Below, one piece after another: positions 57,004 to 64,000 of a stretch of DNA of 64,000 bases. This DNA comes from JANSWY01 sp965243755. Lineage in GTDB: Bacteria; Bacteroidota; Bacteroidia; Cytophagales; Cyclobacteriaceae. A program made the translations under genes and the position numbers. The stretch is taken from NCBI GenBank assembly GCA_965243755.1, contig CBDEVW010000006.1:682001-746000 (forward strand), given 5' to 3'. The notes under the pieces were generated by a model. The model was not told the origin of the DNA, ran no database searches, and saw only the letters and a list, made by a program, of their open reading frames with translations. How positions within the stretch are numbered: the first letter of the stretch is position 1; each line of letters opens with the position of its first letter.

Positions 57004-60000
57004 ATGAGAAAGATTGTATTAAGTTTAATTGCAATGGTTGTTTATCTTGGTGCAATTGGCCAGGACGAACCCCTTCCTGATGTAAATATCATGTCTCCCA
57101 ATGCTGCATCTTTGGGGGAATACGTGGACTTTCCAGTAAATACACATTCAGGAGTTCCTAATATTTCCATTCCTCTGTATACCGTTACGGATGGATCACT
57201 ATCATTACCAATATCATTATCTTATCATGCAGGGGGACTTAAGCTGTATGATTTGGCAAGCTGGGTTGGTGCCGGATGGTCTTTAAATTCTGGAGGAGTA
57301 GTTTCCAGAACCGTTAAAGGATTACCGGATGAACACATTGGCAGTAGAAACAGCGGTGGACATGATCCAGGGTCTTTCTACGAGGAAGGTGGGTTTTCAT
57401 CCTACTTTTTAAATGCTAATGGCAATGTGGACTACACTGGTTTTGGAGTAGGGGCATTAGACGGAGAACCTGATCTGTTTTTCTTCAATTTCGCCGGGCA
57501 TTCCGGAAAATTCTATTTTGATGAAAGGAGGCAACCAGTGCTTTTACCAGAAAGTGACATAAAGATTGAGGTGCTCACCAGGACATCAAACCCAACAGAA
57601 TGGGACAACTTTAATTTTAAAGGGTTTAAAATAACTGTCACGGATGGCACTAAATATTATTTTGGAGAAACACCAGATGCTAATGATGTCGACCCGGTTG
57701 AAATTAGCGATGTGAACCTGTGGGATGATAATATGAGCCTGCCAAAGCAACACTATTCAAGCTGGTATCTGTACAAAATAGAATCTGCAGATAATACCTC
57801 TCAGATTACTTTAAGCTACGAAAATGAAGATTATTCGTACTATAGTGTTTCTGCTGCCCCATGCAACCCCAATTGTGATTCAAAGATCAACCCAATGAAG
57901 GTTCTGATCAATGGTGTGAGAATCGCATCCATTCAATTCAGTAACGGTGAGGTGAATTTTATTCCTTCAGATGCACCTAGAGAAGATTTGCTTGATTATC
58001 AGGTAAATGAAATTCCTACACCTAATACTGAAAGTAAAAGTCTGCAGGAAATTCAAGTAACTTCAAATGACCTGTCGTTCTGCAAGTCTTTTCAGTTTGA
58101 CTATGGGTATTTTACCAGTGCCGATGTTATTCCAGACTATTTGTTCAATGAGGGTAGTGATCCATCAAATTATGATTTTGCTGATGACAGGAGATTGAAG
58201 CTAAATGCTGTTCAGGAAATTGACTGTAATACCGGACAATCTGTACCAAGCTACGAGTTTAGCTATTATCAGGAAAACGCAATTGGTCGAACATTATCTT
58301 TTGCTCAAGACCATTGGGGGTATTACAATGGAGTTGCGAATTTGGTACCCATACCTCCCTATTCTGTGGACAATGGAGTTTCTTACTTTCAACATTGGTC
58401 CACTAGCGCAGACAGAGAAACAAAATGGCCCGCTGTGAGGGCAGGATCACTCTCCACAATCAAATATCCTACAGGCGGTGAAGCAGAGTTCATCTATGAA
58501 GCAAATCAGGTAGACGTGGTGGATATATCTAATTGTGATATTGGTTCCTCAGTCTTTAGCAATACTGCAGGAATGTCTACAAACCTGGCCGAAACTACCC
58601 CCCCAGGCATCATCAGCGTTGCTGCTACGCAATATTATTATTTTGAATTTAAAGTGATGGGCAATGGTAGTGGTACACTAGACCTGGATGGTGTTCAGGT
58701 AGCTGAAGTAGATGCCAACAAAACCTTGGTAACGCTGTACATGGAGCTTACACCCGGTGATCATCAGGTGGTTCTACATGCAAACGCTGATGAAGGAGGT
58801 GGTCATGGTGTGTGGTTTGAAGCCTCTGAAATGACACAAACCTGTCCGCCAAGATTAGTGGGAGGCCTTAGAATCAAAACAATCAACCAAAAAGAAAATG
58901 GCGTGACTGAAATCCAGAAGTCATTTGAATACTATAATGGCGTTTTATACAGTATTCCACAATATGTTACCAAATTTAAAAATGAAGTCTTCAGTACTGG
59001 TCACATAGGGGGAACCCAGAGCCTCAACCAGGGAGGCTGCAGGAAAAAGAACCCGACCGATAATTCTTTCGAATTCTTTACTTCCCCAGTGGCCATACAT
59101 CCAATGACTACAGCTCAGGGTACACACATTGGCTATCAGGATGTCAAAATCATTCAAGCCGATGGTGGTTATACTTTATATGAATATGAGGGTGGTCATG
59201 AACTGCCCGGAGAATGGACTACACTGGAAGATGTTTCAATAAGAAAGATTGACGCATCTGTATGTTTGGAGACTGATCCCGTTTATCCGTCTGTTCCGAA
59301 ACCATACGATTTTGATAGAGGAAACTTAAAGCAAGTAAGCGTTTATTCCAGTAGTGATCAATTACTCCAGCAAACAAGCTATAATGAAACGTATGAAGAA
59401 AGTCCAGAGTCAACGAACGGTTTAACTACCGGGCATTGGAACGCTACAACTTTACCTAATCATTATCAAATTAAATCTGGCAGATTAGTATCGAAGGTAG
59501 AAACGAATAAAATATACGATCCAAATAACGTGACAAATTACACTGAGGTTGTTTCAACCACAACTTTCGATAGTGACCACCACGCCATGGTGACATCCTC
59601 TTCCACCACAAATAATAGAGGAAACAGTGCTACTACCATGACGTATGCACCAGATTTGACTGGATGCAAAATGAGGAATATGACATGTCGTATTGCATAT
59701 CAGGCAGCTGTAGATTTATACACCAGCGAGTACCAAAGCGACAGAAGTGCTTGTGCAACTGATGTACAGTCTGTTTGCAATACCTTCGAGAAAATTGAGG
59801 ATTCACTCTCGCCATGCATGGACGAGTGGGCTTGTCATATGGGAGCTTGGTTTCACTACATGGGCAAGCTTCATGAAGCCAGGCAAACTTACGAAACGTG
59901 TATCCAGGGAATACAGAGTGATGAAGAACAATGTATCACCAATGGCTTTTTAGCAACTGACCCAAATGTAGATGTTCTATATCAGATGGAAGTCAACAAC

Positions 60001-60570
60001 CAAATTGGCTCTCCAATTGAAATCGTTAATTATGAGAATGGCGAAGTTTTGGGTGCCACCTATTTTATGTTTGATGAAACTGCACTTGATCAGATATACC
60101 TCGATAAAGTATTCAAATTCACTACGACTACACCTGTTACCGACTTTGAGGATGTTAGCTTAATCCAGGAGGTACTCAGCAGAGATGCCCGATATGATGC
60201 AAACCCAGACCTGGATCTCCGATATGTAAATGGAAGAATTGCGGAACGAAAGGATCGGTCCGGGGTAGTAACTGCTTATATATGGGGATATAACAATACG
60301 CTTCCAATTATTAAAGCAGTTGGCGTGGATTATAATACTTTAAATTCCGCATACCAGTCTGATCCAATCAACTATAGAGATAGCCCAACTTTATCTGGAG
60401 CAATGATTTCAAGTTATGAATATGATCCTCTTCGTGGGATGATTTCGGAGACTGATCCTAATGGAAACAAGTCTCAATATGAGTACGATGGGCTTGGTAG
60501 ATTACTAAAGATCAAGGATCAGGACGGAAATGTGCTTAAGGAATTTGAATACAACTATAGAAACAACTAA
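57004..60570 (+). CDS. SpvB/RHS-type secreted protein with Cys-rich helical insert
   Basis: The 1188-residue protein has a signal peptide (about 1-19, ending AIGQ). Its N-terminus matches the SpvB/RHS-associated pattern of this phylum: FPVNTHSGVPNISIPLYTV, LSLPISLSYHAGGLKLYDLASWVGAGWSLNSGGVVSR. A long YD-type region follows, ending SSYEYDPLRGMISETDPNG, QYEYDGLGRLLKIKDQDGN, FEYNYRNN. RHS proteins form a shell that encloses cargo. No toxin or peptidase domain follows the last repeat, so this chain ends where a variable tip would begin. Residues about 888-980 form an unusual insert with eight Cys. It is followed 12 bp later by a second RHS-type gene. Confidence 0.8.
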   Translation: MRKIVLSLIAMVVYLGAIGQDEPLPDVNIMSPNAASLGEYVDFPVNTHSGVPNISIPLYTVTDGSLSLPISLSYHAGGLKLYDLASWVGAGWSLNSGGVVSRTVKGLPDEHIGSRNSGGHDPGSFYEEGGFSSYFLNANGNVDYTGFGVGALDGEPDLFFFNFAGHSGKFYFDERRQPVLLPESDIKIEVLTRTSNPTEWDNFNFKGFKITVTDGTKYYFGETPDANDVDPVEISDVNLWDDNMSLPKQHYSSWYLYKIESADNTSQITLSYENEDYSYYSVSAAPCNPNCDSKINPMKVLINGVRIASIQFSNGEVNFIPSDAPREDLLDYQVNEIPTPNTESKSLQEIQVTSNDLSFCKSFQFDYGYFTSADVIPDYLFNEGSDPSNYDFADDRRLKLNAVQEIDCNTGQSVPSYEFSYYQENAIGRTLSFAQDHWGYYNGVANLVPIPPYSVDNGVSYFQHWSTSADRETKWPAVRAGSLSTIKYPTGGEAEFIYEANQVDVVDISNCDIGSSVFSNTAGMSTNLAETTPPGIISVAATQYYYFEFKVMGNGSGTLDLDGVQVAEVDANKTLVTLYMELTPGDHQVVLHANADEGGGHGVWFEASEMTQTCPPRLVGGLRIKTINQKENGVTEIQKSFEYYNGVLYSIPQYVTKFKNEVFSTGHIGGTQSLNQGGCRKKNPTDNSFEFFTSPVAIHPMTTAQGTHIGYQDVKIIQADGGYTLYEYEGGHELPGEWTTLEDVSIRKIDASVCLETDPVYPSVPKPYDFDRGNLKQVSVYSSSDQLLQQTSYNETYEESPESTNGLTTGHWNATTLPNHYQIKSGRLVSKVETNKIYDPNNVTNYTEVVSTTTFDSDHHAMVTSSSTTNNRGNSATTMTYAPDLTGCKMRNMTCRIAYQAAVDLYTSEYQSDRSACATDVQSVCNTFEKIEDSLSPCMDEWACHMGAWFHYMGKLHEARQTYETCIQGIQSDEEQCITNGFLATDPNVDVLYQMEVNNQIGSPIEIVNYENGEVLGATYFMFDETALDQIYLDKVFKFTTTTPVTDFEDVSLIQEVLSRDARYDANPDLDLRYVNGRIAERKDRSGVVTAYIWGYNNTLPIIKAVGVDYNTLNSAYQSDPINYRDSPTLSGAMISSYEYDPLRGMISETDPNGNKSQYEYDGLGRLLKIKDQDGNVLKEFEYNYRNN

Positions 60571-60582
60571 TCATCGACTATC

Positions 60583-63500
60583 ATGAATTTAACTATCAAT
60601 AAAGTATTATTTCTGATTGCCGTGTTGTTTGTAGGAGCGGCATTCAGCAACAGGTTAGTTGCCCAGAACTGTGTTGGGGAAACGAAAACATACAACTTTA
60701 GCTTTGGATGTAGTGGTAACCTTACCTCTGTGACATGGCAGGGGGCTTCCGGTGGTATAATCAGCCCACCATATGCCCCTTATTCTGGTGCGAAAAAGAC
60801 CATGGTTGATGTGACCTTTACCAACCCTGGCTCAGGGTATACGCTTGTTGGACACTGGGATGTATGCCCTGAAAACCCGACAATGAGTGTGGGAACTATT
60901 TCTAACACTTCTGCTACCCCTTCATCGTCTTACATCAGTGCAAATCTTACCTGTAACAATGGGCAGGTAGATTACACGTTGCAATGGACGGGTACCAACA
61001 GTCAATATGTGTACTGGCAGACTGCAGCAACCGGTGAGTCAACAGCCAATCCGGCAAGTATGCAGGTTTCGGGCAATGGTACTTACTATGTGAGAAGAAA
61101 GCTGTCCGGTGAATGCTGGAGTAGTGCTGTATCCTACACAGTCAATAATTATCCTGATGTCAGTGATGCCGGCTATTTGGAAGGGTCCAGCACTCAACAT
61201 GGAGTAGGTTACGGAAACCTGTGGCTTAAGCAATATAACGGCACTATCGACGGTTACTGGTATACCGACGATAATTGGGTCACCAAAACTAAAATCAATT
61301 CGAGTCAAAGTAGCTTAACCTACTATTTTGAGAATAATACTCAGAATATTATTACGAGGAAATATAAGGCCAGTATTCTAAAGAATGGGTGTGAATTGTT
61401 GTCGGAGGAAGCTGTGATCACTGTTAACCCGGTGAGTTTCAATACAACCTGTCAAAATCTTCAGGTTTCGCTGGGATGTCCACAACCCTCGGCAGTTGGG
61501 GGCTATCAGTTTGTAGATACCTGGTGGGAAATAATAAAAGATGGTGCTGTGAGTACTGTCAATCATTCTGGTTGTGTCTCAGCAGATCAGGTGTTAGATG
61601 TGCCTGGGATTTCGGTAATCAGGCAGGTATGGAAGGGATATGACAACACCACTGCAAGGAACGTGTATATCCACCTCAATAGTACTCATTATGATGTGGT
61701 TGCTCGACCTTCTACTCCTGCTGCTCCAAGTATATCAGCAGGTTGTGGGGTGGCAAGTTTAGAATTCAGCGGATCTCCGGGTACCGGCGTGAATTGGTAT
61801 TGGCAGGGACAAAACAGCAATGGATACGGTATTACTTTTGATGAATCTTCCTACTGGGTAAGTGAACCGGGTACCTACTATCTAAGAGCAAGAAATGATA
61901 ATGGTTGCTGGAGCGAGCAAAGCAGGTCCGTAGTAGTTTCAGCCAATGACTTGTGGGTAAATGACCTGCATATCGTATTTTCTACTCAAAGTTGCGCTGG
62001 GGGACTTAAAACTGTTGCATTGCAGGAGCAAACCTGTAAACAGGCTGCTCTTTCTTTTGAAACAAGGACTTATGATGCTTCTTCCAGCTCATGGTCTGCA
62101 TGGGGTAGCCTCAATGGTTATTCTGAGATAGATGACCAGGGAAGAAGGATATGGTATGTTCCGCAGGTTGATGATGCAGCAGAATTCAGAGTTTCGTATT
62201 ATGATCCGTATGATGCAAGCCTGGACATAACCAGCAATATATTATTGCAATCTACTTCATACACCCCTAATTGGACACCTAAAAGCTCGCTGGATCAGAA
62301 TTATGTCAAGGTTTATCAGCCCAAAGATGAGAGGCAAAACTGTATCAGATTCATTGATGATCCCGATCTTGTGACCGAGTCTATTAGCTATCTGGATGGA
62401 CTTGGAAGAAGTATACAGGAAATTGTAAGGGAAGGTGCGATAACCTCAGGGGGTAATAAAGACCTGGTCAGCTTTGTGGACTATGATGCTACAGGCAGAG
62501 TAGAAAAACATTATCTTCCATATCCAGCCTCCACCGCGAATGGTAGTATAAGCACAGATCCTGTGACTGCTCAAAAGGATTTTTATACAGGCAAGTTCGG
62601 TGCAGCTGACGGTGCGGTAGCTTTTACGCAAAGTGTTTATGATGACTCCCCTTTGAATAGGGTAGTTGAACAAGCTGCTCCTGGCGATTCCTGGAAAGTA
62701 GGCAGTAATCATACGGTGGAGTCTGAATTCACTGTTAACGATGGAACAGAGCAAATCAGAGAACTGTATGTGGATAACGGGTCCAACATCATTACGGTGG
62801 GTTCCAATTATCTTAAAGGAAAGTTGACCAAAGAAATTGTTAATGATGAAAACCCTGACGCGTCCGGAGGAGAAACCATTAGTTATACCAATCAGCTGGG
62901 ACAGGTTGTGGCTAAACAGGTGAAACTGAATAGCACCAGGTACACCACCACCTACTACATTTATGATGATTATGGAAACCTAAGGTATGTTGTTCAACCA
63001 GAAGGTATTCGATTGATAGAGGAGGATGCCAGCTACCAGTGGAGCAACATCAATGACCAGTCCTTCAAAGATAATTGGGTGTTTTGCTATCAGTATGATG
63101 CCAGAAAAAGAATGACTGCCAAACGAGTTCCCGGATCGGACTGGGTTTATATGGTATACGATGAACGGGATCGGCTCGTGTTCACAAGTGATGCTAATCA
63201 AAGGGCTGTCGAGGTGGTTGGCAATGGTGACCACATCACCATTGATCAATACAATGGCAAGTCCTATAAGGTCGATGGTTCTGGTTCTGTAACCATAGGA
63301 CCGGGGTATGAATTTAAGGCCTCCGGCACCAAAGAAGTATGTGTCACTACAGAAGGGTCACTGGATTACAGTTGGACCTACACGTTGTACGACCAATTTA
63401 ACAGGCCGGTAGCTACAGGAATACTCCATATGCCATATGGTCATCCGGATCAATTACCTTCATTTACGGCAGAAGATTTTACGGTAAATTATACAGGCAG

Positions 63501-64000
63501 TGGTTCGTTGATGGGGTATAGTAATAGCACATTTGCGGTGAGTATTACTACTACCAGTTTGCTGTCAGTCACTTACTACGACAATTATGACTTCAAATCC
63601 GATCAGGGATGGTCAGCTGATTTTAATTACACGCATATCGACCTGGAAACCTCACTAAAAGGACAAACTACAGGAGCCATGACCAGGATTTTGGCCAGTG
63701 ATCAGTGGTTGAAATCCATTTCTTACTATGACAGCCGGTATAGAGTAATCGCTGCGATCACCGAAAACCATAAGGGTGGTGTAGACAAAGTAGAAACCAC
63801 CTATCGCAACAAGGTACACGCCAGGGTAGAGCAGACAGTGACTACCCACAATGTCTCCGGAGGATCAGACCTGGTGGTTACTGAGACCTTTGATTATGAC
63901 CACATGGACCGGCTGAAGGAGGCCACTCATCAGATCGGAAATGGCACAACAGTAAGGTTAAGTGCTTCCGAGTATAATGAGTTGGGAGAAGCCATTCAAA
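60583..64000 (+). CDS. RHS/DUF6443-type secreted protein (C-terminus beyond window)
   Basis: An open frame starts at ATG 60583 and runs to the right edge (1139 complete codons) without a stop. The signal peptide is about 1-27 (ending LVAQ before NCVGE). Residues about 28-520 are Cys-containing Ig-like beta modules (CSGNLTSVTWQG; CGVASLEFSGSPGTGVNWYW). About 585-640 matches the DUF6443 start of RHS-type proteins: ESISYLDGLGRSIQEIVREG, DLVSFVDYDATGRVEKHYLPY. YD-like repeats follow (YYIYDDYGNLRYVVQPEG; YQYDARKRMTAKRVPG; TFDYDHMDRLKEATHQ). The toxin or tip expected at the C-terminus is not visible. It is 12 bp downstream of the SpvB/RHS gene, so they are probably partners. Confidence 0.8.
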   Translation, partial: MNLTINKVLFLIAVLFVGAAFSNRLVAQNCVGETKTYNFSFGCSGNLTSVTWQGASGGIISPPYAPYSGAKKTMVDVTFTNPGSGYTLVGHWDVCPENPTMSVGTISNTSATPSSSYISANLTCNNGQVDYTLQWTGTNSQYVYWQTAATGESTANPASMQVSGNGTYYVRRKLSGECWSSAVSYTVNNYPDVSDAGYLEGSSTQHGVGYGNLWLKQYNGTIDGYWYTDDNWVTKTKINSSQSSLTYYFENNTQNIITRKYKASILKNGCELLSEEAVITVNPVSFNTTCQNLQVSLGCPQPSAVGGYQFVDTWWEIIKDGAVSTVNHSGCVSADQVLDVPGISVIRQVWKGYDNTTARNVYIHLNSTHYDVVARPSTPAAPSISAGCGVASLEFSGSPGTGVNWYWQGQNSNGYGITFDESSYWVSEPGTYYLRARNDNGCWSEQSRSVVVSANDLWVNDLHIVFSTQSCAGGLKTVALQEQTCKQAALSFETRTYDASSSSWSAWGSLNGYSEIDDQGRRIWYVPQVDDAAEFRVSYYDPYDASLDITSNILLQSTSYTPNWTPKSSLDQNYVKVYQPKDERQNCIRFIDDPDLVTESISYLDGLGRSIQEIVREGAITSGGNKDLVSFVDYDATGRVEKHYLPYPASTANGSISTDPVTAQKDFYTGKFGAADGAVAFTQSVYDDSPLNRVVEQAAPGDSWKVGSNHTVESEFTVNDGTEQIRELYVDNGSNIITVGSNYLKGKLTKEIVNDENPDASGGETISYTNQLGQVVAKQVKLNSTRYTTTYYIYDDYGNLRYVVQPEGIRLIEEDASYQWSNINDQSFKDNWVFCYQYDARKRMTAKRVPGSDWVYMVYDERDRLVFTSDANQRAVEVVGNGDHITIDQYNGKSYKVDGSGSVTIGPGYEFKASGTKEVCVTTEGSLDYSWTYTLYDQFNRPVATGILHMPYGHPDQLPSFTAEDFTVNYTGSGSLMGYSNSTFAVSITTTSLLSVTYYDNYDFKSDQGWSADFNYTHIDLETSLKGQTTGAMTRILASDQWLKSISYYDSRYRVIAAITENHKGGVDKVETTYRNKVHARVEQTVTTHNVSGGSDLVVTETFDYDHMDRLKEATHQIGNGTTVRLSASEYNELGEAIQ

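Noticed and set aside
1..64000. tRNA, rRNA, riboswitch or insertion sequence
   Set aside because: No cloverleaf, rRNA segment, known riboswitch core, transposase or terminal inverted repeats was recognised by eye; dedicated covariance-model and IS searches would be needed to exclude them.

Overview
The window looks like a chromosomal segment of a gliding-type Bacteroidota bacterium, most likely of the order Cytophagales. The evidence is the AT-rich, A-rich intergenic DNA, Bacteroidota-type -7 boxes (TAnnTTTG), a PorP/SprF homologue beside a protein with a gliding-motility type B C-terminal domain, a 6012-residue surface protein with a T9SS type A tail, SpvB/RHS proteins of the Bacteroidota type, and PorT-like outer-membrane barrels. 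No rRNA, tRNA, CRISPR array, insertion sequence or prophage was recognised. No database or alignment program was used, so all assignments rest on motif recognition.

Layout. (1) 1-10266, minus strand: a PorP/SprF protein with an unusual SPOR-domain extension, a T9SS type B FG-GAP/PKD protein, and a second large FG-GAP/SprB-like protein that runs off the left edge. (2) 10535-12039, plus strand: a PorT-like barrel protein and a rhomboid protease. (3) 12178-40559, plus strand: six tightly packed genes encoding a nucleotide-transporter-like membrane protein with HEAT repeats and a cyclic-nucleotide-binding domain, a three-domain TIR-like protein, a membrane-anchored nSTAND1/WD40 NTPase, an outer-membrane barrel, a lipoprotein and the giant repeat protein. 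The run ends at a good intrinsic terminator. It is the best candidate here for an undescribed system, reading as a possible route from cytoplasmic sensing to the cell surface. (4) 40902-46081: a small secreted protein, CCA-adding enzyme, TPR protein, SRPBCC protein and a PhoX-like phosphatase.

(5) 46082-46743 is a repeat-rich intergenic block: five 12-bp palindromes spaced exactly 22 bp apart, a perfect 150-bp duplication and a 7-bp (CYCAAAA) satellite. (6) 46744-54396: a type II secretion/type IV pilus-like operon (pseudopilin, prepilin peptidase, ATPase, secretin, GspL-, GspM- and GspC-like proteins plus an Ig/FN3-like lipoprotein) with no GspF-like platform protein. (7) 54675-64000: two paralogous secreted proteins with a shared tail-fibre-like C-terminus, then an SpvB/RHS protein and a second RHS-type protein that runs off the right edge.

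Most of the window encodes export machinery and its large surface cargo. Region 3 adds nucleotide-linked signalling domains of the kind found in bacterial conflict and signal-transduction systems.
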